From: Methylophilaceae bacterium LSUCC0665
GTDB taxonomy: Bacteria; Pseudomonadota; Gammaproteobacteria; Burkholderiales; Methylophilaceae
Reading direction: 5' to 3'
Length of the DNA stretch: 64,000 nucleotides
Assembly (NCBI GenBank): GCA_024919215.1
Contig: CP103437.1
Span: forward strand, 124,001 to 188,000
The notes under the pieces are model-generated. The model worked only from the letters and a program-made list of their open reading frames with translations, was not told the DNA's origin and did no database searches. This document shows positions 33,390-42,806 of this stretch, piece by piece (position 1 is the stretch's first letter; each line of letters starts with the position of its first letter). A program made the position numbers and the translations under genes.

Positions 33390-36300
33390 ATGATTGAAGC
33401 TTTAATAAGAGGGTCATTAAACCAGAGATTAATTGTCATGGTGATATCTGCCATGTTAATTATTAGTGGTTTTTTAGCTGCACAAAAATTATCTTTAGAT
33501 GCATTTCCTGATGTAACCAATATTCAGGTTCAGGTAGCAACGGTTGCAACCGGAAAATCTCCTGAAGAGGTGGAGAGGTTCATTACCGTACCAATTGAAA
33601 TTGCTATGACCGGACTGCCCGGATTGGTGGAAATGAGATCTCTTAACAAAGATGCTCTCTCATTAATCACTTTAGTTTTTAATGATGCCACAGATGTTTA
33701 CTTTGCTCGACAGCTGGTGATGGAGCGTCTAATGCAAGTGCAAGATGTCATGCCAAAAGGCATATCGCCTATTTTAGGACCTGTATCTACTGGCTTAGGT
33801 GAAATTTTTCAGTACACTCTTGAACTTCCTGGTGAAGAGGGGCGACAACTTACAATTCCTGAATTAACCAATCGCCGAACAATCAATGATTGGGTCGTCA
33901 GACCTTTGCTTAGAAACATTACAGGCGTGGCCGAGATCAATTCACAAGGAGGCTACGTAAAGCAATATCAGGTGTTGGTGAATCCTGATAGGTTAGCACA
34001 CTACAAAATAAAAATGTCTCGAGTGTTTGAGGCATTGGAAAAAAATAATATTAATAGCGGAGCTGGAGTTTTGCCGAAAGGTGCTCAACAATATCTGATC
34101 AGAGGCGAAGGTCTAATTCAAACCGTGAATGATATTGAGAATATTGTATTGAAAGAGACAGACGGTATTCCAATTTACATGCGAGATATCGGAGAAGTCA
34201 AAATTGGTTATGAAGTTCGTGTTGGTGCGGTAATCAAGAATGGAGTTAGTGAAGCCGTTGGTGGTGTGGTGATGATGTTGAGAGGTGGAAATGCTAAAGA
34301 GGTAGTAAAAAATATTAAAGAGCGAGTTCAGGAAATTAATGACAATGAAATGCTTCCAGGAGGCTTAAAAATTGTTCCTTATTACGATCGAAGTGAATTA
34401 GTCAGCGCAGCAATCTCGACGGTAGTTAAAGTCTTGATTGAGGGTATTATTTTGGTGATTGCGATCTTATTTATTTTTTTGGGTGACTTTAGATCAAGCA
34501 TGATCGTCGTGATGACCCTTGTACTGACCCCGTTAATTACTTTTATGGTGATGAATTACTTAGGAATTTCTGCTAATTTGATGTCACTTGGTGGTTTAGC
34601 AATTGCCATTGGGTTAATGGTTGATGGTTCAGTGGTGATTGTTGAGAATACTTTTCATCGTTTAGGACAAAAGCATGGAAAAGAAAAGAAAGGGATGATG
34701 AATGTTAATTCAAATTTCATGAAAAGCTTTGAGAAACTAAACGAATCTGAACGTAAAGGTTTCCTGAAAAATAATGTCATCTTTAATGCCTGTAAAGAGG
34801 TAGCTACCCCAGTCCTTTTTGGTGTGGGCATCATTATTTTAGTATTCTTGCCGTTGATGACAATGCAAGGCATGGAAGGAAAAATGTTTTCTCCTCTTGC
34901 TTTAACTATTGCGATTGCATTAACCATTTCTTTAATACTATCTTTCACATTATCTCCTGCTCTTTGCAGTTTTTTCTTAACTGGTGGTTCTGGTGAGGAT
35001 ACAAAATTAATTCAAAAAATTAAGACTCCATATGTCAATGTCTTAAAGAAAGTTTTAGTGAATCAGAAGAAAGTGGTTATCATCGCAGTTGGTTTTTTTG
35101 TGGCATCAATCATGACTATTCCTTTTTTAGGGACTTCATTTATTCCAGAGATGAAGGAGGGGTCCATTGTTCCTGGTATTGATCGAGTTCCGAATATCTC
35201 TATTGAAGAGTCGATCAATATGGAATTTAAAGCCATGAAAGCAATCATGGAAGTCCCTGGCGTGAAGTCAGTAGTCAGTGCATTAGGCCGAGGGGAAAGT
35301 CCAGCTGACCCACAAGCACAGAATGAATCTACCCCTTTAGTGAGCTTGAAGCCAAAAGAAGAATGGCCAGAAGGATGGACACAGGATGATATTGCTAATG
35401 CCATTAAAGAAAAACTCAAGTTTTTACCTGGTGTGGTATTGATGATGATGCAACCAATTTCCGATCGGGTTGACGAGTTGGTAACAGGTGTAAGAGCTGA
35501 TGTTGCTGTTAAAATTTTTGGCGATGATATTAAAATCTTAAGAAAAAAAGCAGATGAAGTGGCCGAATTAGCAAAAGGAATTGATGGAGCAACAGGAATA
35601 AAAGTAGAAAAAATCACGGGCCAGCAATATTTAAATATCGTCTTAGATCGTCCAGCTATTGCGCGACATGGATTTAATGTTTCTGAGATTAATGATTTGA
35701 TTGAGATGGCCATTGGAGGAAAGGAAGCAACTCGCATTTATGAAGGCCAAAGAAATTTTGGGGCGGCCGTCAGATTTCCTGCGCAGTATCGTGATGATGA
35801 GGATGTAATTCGGAACATCATGCTGACTTCGCCAAACGGTTCTCGAGTTTCCTTGGGAGATTTAGCAACCATTGAAACACGAGATGGTCCGGCACGGATT
35901 AGTCGTGAGTTTGCTAAACGACGAGTCTATACCGGCATTAATGTAGAGGGTCGAGATTTGGGCGGCCTAGTGGCAGATTTACAGCAAGCCATTGATCAAA
36001 AATTAGATTTACCTGACGGATACTATATTGAGTATGGCGGTCAGTTTGAAAATATGACCCGCGCGCTAGGGCATTTATCCATTATTATTCCTTTAACGAT
36101 TGTCGGTATTTTCTTCCTCTTGTTTCTTTTATTTAACTCTGTCCGCTTTGCCACGTTAATTATTACCGTATTACCTTTCGCCAGTATTGGGGGGATTTTT
36201 GGCTTAGCTTTAACTGGAGAATATTTATCAGTGCCTGCCTCTGTTGGTTTTATTACCCTTGCTGGAATTGCTGTTTTGAATGGCGTGGTTTTGATTTCTT

Positions 36301-36563
36301 GCATACAAGGATTGCAAAAAGATGGAATGAAGATAGATCTGGCTATCATCGAAGGATGTAAGCAAAGATTAAGACCCGTGTTGATGACCGCATCTGTAGC
36401 GATGCTAGCACTGATCCCATTTTTATTTGCTACAGGTCCTGGCTCAGAAGTACAAAAACCTCTCGCGATTGTCGTGATCGGTGGATTAATTACCTCAACA
36501 TCTTTGACTTTATTAGTTCTCCCCGCGCTCTATAAAATGTTTGCTAAAAATATGACGAAGTAG
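33390..36563 (+). CDS. Heavy-metal efflux RND pump (CusA/CzcA family)
   Basis: This 1057-residue inner-membrane transporter has twelve membrane segments and two large periplasmic loops. N-terminal LDAFPDVTNIQVQV is the HME-RND signature. The TM4 region reads AIGLMVDGSVVIVEN: the second Asp and the Glu of the proton relay are present, but the first Asp of CzcA is Ala, as in CusA. A charged loop of about 40 residues separates TM4 and TM5 (KHGKEKKGMMN onward). Which metal is exported cannot be decided. A terminator follows at 36585. Confidence 0.93.
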   Translation: MIEALIRGSLNQRLIVMVISAMLIISGFLAAQKLSLDAFPDVTNIQVQVATVATGKSPEEVERFITVPIEIAMTGLPGLVEMRSLNKDALSLITLVFNDATDVYFARQLVMERLMQVQDVMPKGISPILGPVSTGLGEIFQYTLELPGEEGRQLTIPELTNRRTINDWVVRPLLRNITGVAEINSQGGYVKQYQVLVNPDRLAHYKIKMSRVFEALEKNNINSGAGVLPKGAQQYLIRGEGLIQTVNDIENIVLKETDGIPIYMRDIGEVKIGYEVRVGAVIKNGVSEAVGGVVMMLRGGNAKEVVKNIKERVQEINDNEMLPGGLKIVPYYDRSELVSAAISTVVKVLIEGIILVIAILFIFLGDFRSSMIVVMTLVLTPLITFMVMNYLGISANLMSLGGLAIAIGLMVDGSVVIVENTFHRLGQKHGKEKKGMMNVNSNFMKSFEKLNESERKGFLKNNVIFNACKEVATPVLFGVGIIILVFLPLMTMQGMEGKMFSPLALTIAIALTISLILSFTLSPALCSFFLTGGSGEDTKLIQKIKTPYVNVLKKVLVNQKKVVIIAVGFFVASIMTIPFLGTSFIPEMKEGSIVPGIDRVPNISIEESINMEFKAMKAIMEVPGVKSVVSALGRGESPADPQAQNESTPLVSLKPKEEWPEGWTQDDIANAIKEKLKFLPGVVLMMMQPISDRVDELVTGVRADVAVKIFGDDIKILRKKADEVAELAKGIDGATGIKVEKITGQQYLNIVLDRPAIARHGFNVSEINDLIEMAIGGKEATRIYEGQRNFGAAVRFPAQYRDDEDVIRNIMLTSPNGSRVSLGDLATIETRDGPARISREFAKRRVYTGINVEGRDLGGLVADLQQAIDQKLDLPDGYYIEYGGQFENMTRALGHLSIIIPLTIVGIFFLLFLLFNSVRFATLIITVLPFASIGGIFGLALTGEYLSVPASVGFITLAGIAVLNGVVLISCIQGLQKDGMKIDLAIIEGCKQRLRPVLMTASVAMLALIPFLFATGPGSEVQKPLAIVVIGGLITSTSLTLLVLPALYKMFAKNMTK

Positions 36564-36584
36564 AAGGATAAATAAGGAGATATA

Positions 36585-36612
36585 AAAAAACCCAGAAGTG
36601 TCTGGGTTTTTT
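36585..36612 (+). terminator. Terminator between the RND operon and hupB
   Basis: AAAAAACCCAGA and TCTGGGTTTTTT form a hairpin with a four-base loop, with A and T runs on either side. It can end both the RND transcript and the convergent hupB transcript. Confidence 0.88.
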
Positions 36613-36639
36613 TATATTTTAAAATGAATAATTTTTGGA

Positions 36640-36912
36640 TTAATTTACAGCGCTTTTTAAGCCAGCACCAGCTTTGAATGATGGAACTTTTCTTGCTGGA
36701 ATTTTTAATTCAGCACCTGTTTGTGGATTACGGCCTGTTCGTGCAGCACGTTTCGATACTTTGAAAGTACCAAATCCAATTAATGTAACTGTGTCACCTT
36801 TTTTTAGAGCTTTAGTGATGTTTTCGATGGTTGCATCAAGAGCACGTCCGGCATCAGCCTTTGTGGATCCTGTTGCGCTAGCGATTGCTTCGATTAGTTC
36901 GCCTTTATTCAT
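36640..36912 (-). CDS. hupB: HU-type histone-like DNA-binding protein
   Basis: HU is a dimeric nucleoid protein. The 90-residue chain starts [15 protein letters not shown] and contains the DNA-binding arm [21 protein letters not shown]. It is complete and monocistronic, with a GGAGGA ribosome-binding site. On its 5' side a TTGACA (complement of 37040-37045) may be part of its promoter, though the -10 match is weak. Confidence 0.95.
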   Translation of the reverse strand: MNKGELIEAIASATGSTKADAGRALDATIENITKALKKGDTVTLIGFGTFKVSKRAARTGRNPQTGAELKIPARKVPSFKAGAGLKSAVN

Positions 36913-37095
36913 TTATTATTCCTCCATATTTTTAATTGAATAAATTTTTGCTAAATCATAATACTGAAATTAGCCTAAACTGCCCACAAACTGCTGTTCC
37001 TGAGAGCTTGTAGTTCACTTTGCCGTTTTTAAATTTACTTGTCAAGACGATTGTTATAAATTTTTTATAATTATTTCATATGAATGAATAGAAAT

Positions 37096-37128
37096 ATATT
37101 TTGATTAATGTTACATTAATCAAAATAT
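37096..37128. promoter_or_regulatory. 33-bp perfect palindrome over the umuD start codon
   Basis: Two exact 15-base arms, ATATTTTGATTAATG (37096-37110) and its complement (37114-37128), flank TTA. The right arm ends inside the umuD ATG (37127-37129). A TATAAT at 37066-37071 could be the -10, which would put the palindrome in the transcribed leader. It is probably a repressor operator. It does not have the usual CTGT-N8-ACAG LexA layout. Confidence 0.7.
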
Positions 37129-37711
37129 GAACAGTAAAAAAAATCAAAGAGGTGGCGTAAGAAAAGGAGCTGGTCGTAAAAAAGACAGCGGTCTTTATGC
37201 AGAAGCAACGAAGGTGGTGCGCATTCCAATCAGCCGCATTAGTGAAGTTAAAAATTTCTTACTCAACACTAAAAAAACCAACTTCAGTATTGTTGATTTT
37301 ATACAACCATCTATTCAAAAGCCTATTCCTATAACCTTATTCAGCCATAAGGTGCCTGCAGGGTTTCCTTCACCTGCAGATGATCATGCAGAAAGTCGAT
37401 TAGATCTAAATGAGTATTTGATCAACCAGGCTGAGTCAACTTTTTTTGTCAGAATCAAAGGAGACTCCATGGTCGATGCAGGAATTTTGGATAACGATAT
37501 TGTCATTGTTGACCGTTCGAAATCAGCTGCAATTAATGATATTGTGCTCGCATCGATTGATGGTGAATTTACTGTGAAGGTGTTGACTAAAAACAACAAA
37601 GGACCTTATTTAATGCCAGCCAATAAAGAATTCAAGCCAATTTATATTGAAGAAGGAAGTCAATTTGAAATTTGGGGGGTGGTAACGGGATCAGTGCGTA
37701 AGTTTAAATAA
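37127..37711 (+). CDS. umuD: UmuD-like S24 peptidase subunit of error-prone polymerase
   Basis: UmuD is cleaved in the SOS response and then joins UmuC as polymerase V. The serine is S114 (KGDSMVD), the lysine K151 (FTVKVL), and the predicted cut is A78-G79 (VPAGFP). The intervals 36 and 37 residues equal those in E. coli UmuD. At 194 residues it is about 55 longer because of a basic N-terminal segment with [11 protein letters not shown], seen in some UmuD-like proteins. It overlaps umuC by one base. Confidence 0.93.
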   Translation: MNSKKNQRGGVRKGAGRKKDSGLYAEATKVVRIPISRISEVKNFLLNTKKTNFSIVDFIQPSIQKPIPITLFSHKVPAGFPSPADDHAESRLDLNEYLINQAESTFFVRIKGDSMVDAGILDNDIVIVDRSKSAAINDIVLASIDGEFTVKVLTKNNKGPYLMPANKEFKPIYIEEGSQFEIWGVVTGSVRKFK

Positions 37712-38955
37712 TGATTGCATTGGTCGATGTTAATAATTTTTATGTTAGTTGTGAGCGTTTATTTAATAGAAGGTTAGAGAATATTCCTGTTGTCGTGTTA
37801 AGCAATAATGATGGCTGTATTATTTCCAGGAGCAATGAAGCAAAAGCTCTTGGTATTAAAATGGGGATGCCTTTTTTTCAAGCACAGGATTTGATTAAAA
37901 AAAATCATGTTCACGTTTACTCTTCTAATTACCCCCTCTATGCTGATATGAGTAATCGGGTGATGCAGCTGTTAGCACAATTATCCCAAGATCAAGAGAT
38001 TTATTCGATTGACGAATCTTTTTTAAAAATATATCAAAAAAAATATTTACTATACGGTCAGCATATTCGGACCACGGTATTCAAAAATATTGGATTACCG
38101 GTTTGTGTTGGCATCGCAAAAACAAAAACTTTGGCAAAGTTAGCCAATTACATGGCAAAGAAATATCACATGTTTAATGGTGTGGTCTGTTTTTCAGAAA
38201 CTAACCCCGAAATCTTAACTAAATTAATGCGTGAGATATCTGTCGGCGAGTTATGGGGGGTTGGCGTACGCTTAAAAAAACGATTAAATGAATTAGGCAT
38301 ACTAACCGTACATGATTTAAAAACGGCTAATGCAAAATGGATGAAACAAGCCTTCAGTGTCAATATAGAAAGAATGGTATATGAGCTGAATAATATTGAA
38401 TGTTATCCGATTGAATCAATAAAGCCGGATCAAAAACAAATTGTATGTTCAAGAAGTTTTGGACAAAAGATTAATTGTTATGAGGATATGGCTGATGCGG
38501 TAGCGACTTTTGTACAAAGGGCATCGATTAAATTAAGAAGGCAGCAATTGACGGCCAGGGAAATGACATTATTTATGCGTAATAATCCATTTAGCAGTCA
38601 GCATAGAATACAGCATGCCGTTCGATTAAAGCATTACGACTACACGGATAGCAATCAACAGTTATTGCGCTTAGCAATACGCGGGTTAGAAAAAATATAC
38701 CATCAGGGCATTGACTACCATAAGGCTGGGATTATCTTAAGTGACTTAAGAAGGTCAATAAACCTCAATCAAGACGATTTAGCCGGATCCCAACGGCATC
38801 ATTTATCAAATACCATTGATGCGATTCGAGATAAATATCATGCAAATATCATCATGAGCGGCTGGCAATCCAAAGATGGTAAATGGCGCATGAAACAATC
38901 AAATAAAAGTTTGAGGTTTACAACGTCTTGGCAGGAGCTATTGGAGGCTTCCTAA
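37711..38955 (+). CDS. umuC: Y-family DNA polymerase UmuC
   Basis: UmuC is the catalytic subunit of translesion polymerase V. The 414-residue protein starts [19 protein letters not shown], with the catalytic acids in that block and in YSIDESFL. The little-finger domain and the C-terminal DUF4113-like end ([23 protein letters not shown], split) are present. Its last 18 bases overlap the end of the convergent RodZ-like gene. Confidence 0.94.
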   Translation: MIALVDVNNFYVSCERLFNRRLENIPVVVLSNNDGCIISRSNEAKALGIKMGMPFFQAQDLIKKNHVHVYSSNYPLYADMSNRVMQLLAQLSQDQEIYSIDESFLKIYQKKYLLYGQHIRTTVFKNIGLPVCVGIAKTKTLAKLANYMAKKYHMFNGVVCFSETNPEILTKLMREISVGELWGVGVRLKKRLNELGILTVHDLKTANAKWMKQAFSVNIERMVYELNNIECYPIESIKPDQKQIVCSRSFGQKINCYEDMADAVATFVQRASIKLRRQQLTAREMTLFMRNNPFSSQHRIQHAVRLKHYDYTDSNQQLLRLAIRGLEKIYHQGIDYHKAGIILSDLRRSINLNQDDLAGSQRHHLSNTIDAIRDKYHANIIMSGWQSKDGKWRMKQSNKSLRFTTSWQELLEAS

Positions 38956-39870
38956 GTTTGGATCTTTATAAGAATTAATTTTAATAACCTGATAATTTGG
39001 ATTTAACCACACTTGCCAGCCTTGAAAAAAAACCTGAACACCTTCTGGATTAGGTATGAAAAGAGTAAATGGAGCTTGGCCTCTAAAGGTGAGGGGATCA
39101 TTTTCAGTCACCGTGAATAAATTAGCATCCCCACTATTAGATTGAATACATATGGGTAGCTCTAGGTTAGATTTTATATGAACATAGTTATCCGGTTTAT
39201 CAGGCACATTCGGGGTGCGATAATTTTGGATATCCGTCGATTGAAAAATAGTGCTGCATGATGCTTCATTAAGTTGCTCAAAGTTAGAATTATTAGCAAT
39301 CTTAACATCTTGCTCCTGCTCGATTGGGTTGTTGTCATTGGAACTAGTATCTGCAGACTCGAACAAAGAGATTTGATTTTCTTTATCTTCGAAACTTAAA
39401 TCGTTATAGATTTCTGTTTCTTCAGTATCTAAAACAGATTCATCCATAGCTTCTAATTCATCGTGTTGATTGTAATAGTTAAATATAAACAAAATAATTA
39501 CTAGCACAACTAAAGCAATAAGAACTTTAATGTTTTCTGTATTGTTGAATTTCTTAAACGAGAATTGATGTTCAGATTCCGGTAGATTCTTTTCTTCAGC
39601 ATCAATACTAGTAGCTCGATCATTATTTGATTCTTCATTAGGCACAATAATGACGTGATCGGCATTAAGTTTTAAAAAGTTAATGTATTTTTTTGCACAG
39701 ATTACTTTAAATTGATCATTAAAAAAACCTACATCGGAATCTGTTTCTAATGACAGAATTTGTTGTGAAGACAAGCTGCAAGTAGAGGCGACATCATTAA
39801 CAGAAAGCTTGGCTTTTTCTCTTGCAGACTTGAGAGCTTGACCATCAATCTGTACTGTTAAATTCTTCAG
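38938..39870 (-). CDS. RodZ-like HTH membrane protein, probably starting at CTG
   Basis: The protein has an N-terminal helix-turn-helix ([20 protein letters not shown] onward), one membrane helix (about 117-133, [18 protein letters not shown]), an acidic periplasmic linker, and a DUF4115 C-terminal domain ([26 protein letters not shown]). RodZ proteins organise MreB and cell shape. The first ordinary start (TTG 39774) would remove most of the HTH. The frame is open to a stop at 39877, and a CTG at 39870 lies six bases after AGGGTGA. The stop of the upstream antiporter ends two bases before it, so coupling is likely. Confidence 0.72.
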   Translation of the reverse strand: MKNLTVQIDGQALKSAREKAKLSVNDVASTCSLSSQQILSLETDSDVGFFNDQFKVICAKKYINFLKLNADHVIIVPNEESNNDRATSIDAEEKNLPESEHQFSFKKFNNTENIKVLIALVVLVIILFIFNYYNQHDELEAMDESVLDTEETEIYNDLSFEDKENQISLFESADTSSNDNNPIEQEQDVKIANNSNFEQLNEASCSTIFQSTDIQNYRTPNVPDKPDNYVHIKSNLELPICIQSNSGDANLFTVTENDPLTFRGQAPFTLFIPNPEGVQVFFQGWQVWLNPNYQVIKINSYKDPNLGSLQ

Positions 39871-39871
39871 A

Positions 39872-41128
39872 TTAAATCACCCTAAATAATATAACAGCAA
39901 CAAGCGTTGGGATTAAGGCTCCTAAAAGTAACCCTAGAGGACTTACGGCCTCTTCATTGAAGTATTTTTTCAATATACTAATCCCTGCTGGGTTAGGAGC
40001 ATTGGCAATTACTGTTAGCCCTCCACCAGTGACCGCTCCAGCTACTAATGAAATTTTGAAAGGATCGCTTAAGCCTTCAACCAGAGAGCCTAGATATGTT
40101 AAAGCTGCATTGTCAGTAAAGGCGGTCAAAATTGTCGCACCAAAATAGACGGCATTATCACTCATTGAAACCAGAACAGGTTGAAGCCACCATTGTTGAA
40201 CTCCGCCAATTACCACCAGTCCAGCTAAGAAGAAAGCCACTAGTAAAGCTTCTTTTAGGATCAATTCGGATTGATAATGTTTATACGCGGTGGTAATGCC
40301 TAGAAAAAATAAGAAAAGCGACATAAATACAGCAGGATGGTGAGCAAAAATTACAACGCCTAGCAGAAATAGCAGGTGGATCACTGTTAAAGTAACAGGT
40401 ACTCCTTTTTTTGCTTGTGCATTGAAATTGATTTTAGCTAATTCATTTCTATAAAAAAAGGTCAGTGCGGATGCATTAATAAGAACAGCAATGGCTGATC
40501 TCCAACCAAAATTTTCCATCATAAATAAGATGTCCCAATTCCAAGTCCCAGCAACCATCAACACGGGTGGGGCAGCGTAAGGGGTTAAAGTGCCACCAAT
40601 TGAAATGTTGACGAAAAGGACTCCCAGGGTTAAATACTTAAATCTTTCAGATAGTTTATTGTTGTAATACAACCTGCCTAAAAGCAAAGCAGCAAGTGTC
40701 ATGGCAGCAGGTTCAGTTATAAAAGATCCAAACAGAGGTACAAAGCTGAGTAAAAGAAAGAACATTCCAACTTCAGTTTTTATCGGAATGAATCTACTAA
40801 TTAATATAACTAATTTTTCTGAAAACTCTAAAATAGGTCTAGTTGCGGCAATGACCATAATGACAAATACAAACATTGGTTCTGTAAAGTTTCGCGAATC
40901 AACGTAGCCAACCGCTGAGGAGCTACCCTCAAAAATAAACATAAAGACAACCAACACCATTGCCCAGAAGCCGAAAACAATTTCTACCTCACCAAGGAGA
41001 TGAAGAATTCCAGAAAATTTTTTGTGGGTGTGTGCCAGATGTTCAAAATACTTTGTTGAAAAAGTATGTAAAATTGCAATAGCGAATAAGGCTGTTCCAA
41101 TAAAATTTATAGTTGATATAGTTTCCAT
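39872..41128 (-). CDS. Putative Na+/H+ antiporter (PF07399 type)
   Basis: This 418-residue membrane protein has about eleven hydrophobic segments and matches the putative Na+/H+ antiporter group, with LLGEVEIVFGFWAMVLVV, FVIMVIAATRPILEFSE, GSFITEPAAMTLAALLLGR and AVTGGGLTVIANAPNPAG. Ion specificity is inferred from the family. The gene ends one base before the probable start of the RodZ-like gene, an association I would not expect from function. Confidence 0.87.
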   Translation of the reverse strand: METISTINFIGTALFAIAILHTFSTKYFEHLAHTHKKFSGILHLLGEVEIVFGFWAMVLVVFMFIFEGSSSAVGYVDSRNFTEPMFVFVIMVIAATRPILEFSEKLVILISRFIPIKTEVGMFFLLLSFVPLFGSFITEPAAMTLAALLLGRLYYNNKLSERFKYLTLGVLFVNISIGGTLTPYAAPPVLMVAGTWNWDILFMMENFGWRSAIAVLINASALTFFYRNELAKINFNAQAKKGVPVTLTVIHLLFLLGVVIFAHHPAVFMSLFLFFLGITTAYKHYQSELILKEALLVAFFLAGLVVIGGVQQWWLQPVLVSMSDNAVYFGATILTAFTDNAALTYLGSLVEGLSDPFKISLVAGAVTGGGLTVIANAPNPAGISILKKYFNEEAVSPLGLLLGALIPTLVAVILFRVI

Positions 41129-41201
41129 AGCGGCAATATTCTAGCATGTTAATTTTGATTAATTAAACGTAAAACAACAAATTTAATAACTTTACATAAC
41201 A

Positions 41202-42806
41202 ATGAAACAGTTTACACAGGCCGATATTGAAAAAATGATTGTTCTGCATAATTCAGGAGAACATTTGCAGGTTATTAAGTTGGCAAATAGTTTTTTAAAA
41301 CACCACCCTGATGAAATTTTTCTATGGAACATCATGGGTGCCAGCTATGAACGAATAAATGATCTTATAAATGCTAAAAATTGTTATGAGAAAGCTATTC
41401 GTTTGAACAATCAAATCCCCGAGATTGTTTTTAATTTAGGCGCCGTTAAATTTAATTTAAATGACCTTGATGGGGCATTACAAAATTATGATCAAGCGTT
41501 ATTAATCAAACCAGATTTTGTTGAAGTTTTTTTTAACAAAGGAATTTTGTATCAAAAAAAAGGTGCATTCGATTTAGCATTGGACAATTATCAAAAGGCA
41601 CTAGAAATTCAGCCAGGATTTTATGAAGCACTCAATAATATTGGATCTGTTTATCAGCAATTGGGTAAATTGGATGATGCGATTGCAACCTATAAAAAAT
41701 CACTAGCTATTTCTAAAGCATCCAGGACTCATTTTAACTTAGCAGGAGCTTTGAGGAATCAAGGAAATTTAAAGCTAGCCATTAATGAGTATACTAATGC
41801 AATTAATATTGAAAACGACAACCCAGAATTTTTTACAGATATAGGGGATGCGCTTTGGCATGATGGTAATGTCGATGAGGGCAAAAAATTTCTTCTAAAA
41901 GCAATTGAAATTGATCCAGATCACCCTAAGGGAAATTATCAATTAGCTATTTTCTATTATGATCATGGCTTATTGGATCAAGCACTTCCTCATTTTGAAA
42001 AAGCTAATTTATTTGATTCAGATTCACGAGTATTACATTGCTTATATAAATTAAAATATTATCAAGACTTTGAGAAAAAATTAAAAAAAGTGATCGGGAA
42101 AAAACATACCTCACCACTCTTAGCCACACTCTCAACTCATTTTGCGATTAATTTTAACAAACAAGATATCTATAACTTTTGTCCCGACCCACTGAATTTT
42201 GTGATGCATACTCAAGTACCAGAGTTGGTCGATAACAATCAAGCATTACTAAAATCATTACTGAAAGACATTGAGCAAGCAGAGATATCCGATCGCAAGC
42301 AAAGTCGGCTTTTTAATGGAACTCAGTCGTCAGGTAATTTATTTCAACGCTCAGAAAATTCTTTTAGAGCATTATCTGAGGGCTTGAAAAAACTTATTAA
42401 TGTGTACTTTCAATCAAATCAAGAGCAATCTTGTGCGTTTATTAAACTATTCCCTAAAGAGATCATATTTAGCAGCTCGTGGTATGTTCGAATGAAAAAA
42501 GGGGGTCATCTGACTTCTCATATTCATGAGGATGGTTGGATCAGCGGAGCAGTTTATCTCAAAATTCCTCAACACAGAGATACAATGGAAGAAGGTGCAA
42601 TTGAGCTAAGCACTCACGGGGACAGCTATCCTACCGAGCATGATAACTTTCCTAGAAAAGTAATTCTGCCTAAAGAAGGAGATGTAATATTTTTCCCATC
42701 TTCTGTTTTTCACCGCACCATCCCATTTAATTCTGATGAAGAAAGAATTTGTATCGCATTTGATTTGAAACCGAATCCTGAATTAATTAATAATAATTTT
42801 ATTTAA
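41202..42806 (+). CDS. TPR protein with a C-terminal 2OG-Fe(II) oxygenase domain
   Basis: The N-terminal part (about 5-270) is built of about seven tetratricopeptide repeats, for example PEIVFNLGAVKFNLNDLDGAL and FYEALNNIGSVYQQLGKLDDA. The C-terminal part (about 330-530) is a putative 2-oxoglutarate/iron oxygenase with metal ligands HIHEDG, distal His in SSVFHRTIPF and the 2OG-binding Arg in EERICIAFD. Such fusions occur in marine and freshwater bacteria with unknown targets, possibly a protein hydroxylase. Its 3' end overlaps the next convergent gene by 24 bases. Confidence 0.87.
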   Translation: MKQFTQADIEKMIVLHNSGEHLQVIKLANSFLKHHPDEIFLWNIMGASYERINDLINAKNCYEKAIRLNNQIPEIVFNLGAVKFNLNDLDGALQNYDQALLIKPDFVEVFFNKGILYQKKGAFDLALDNYQKALEIQPGFYEALNNIGSVYQQLGKLDDAIATYKKSLAISKASRTHFNLAGALRNQGNLKLAINEYTNAINIENDNPEFFTDIGDALWHDGNVDEGKKFLLKAIEIDPDHPKGNYQLAIFYYDHGLLDQALPHFEKANLFDSDSRVLHCLYKLKYYQDFEKKLKKVIGKKHTSPLLATLSTHFAINFNKQDIYNFCPDPLNFVMHTQVPELVDNNQALLKSLLKDIEQAEISDRKQSRLFNGTQSSGNLFQRSENSFRALSEGLKKLINVYFQSNQEQSCAFIKLFPKEIIFSSSWYVRMKKGGHLTSHIHEDGWISGAVYLKIPQHRDTMEEGAIELSTHGDSYPTEHDNFPRKVILPKEGDVIFFPSSVFHRTIPFNSDEERICIAFDLKPNPELINNNFI

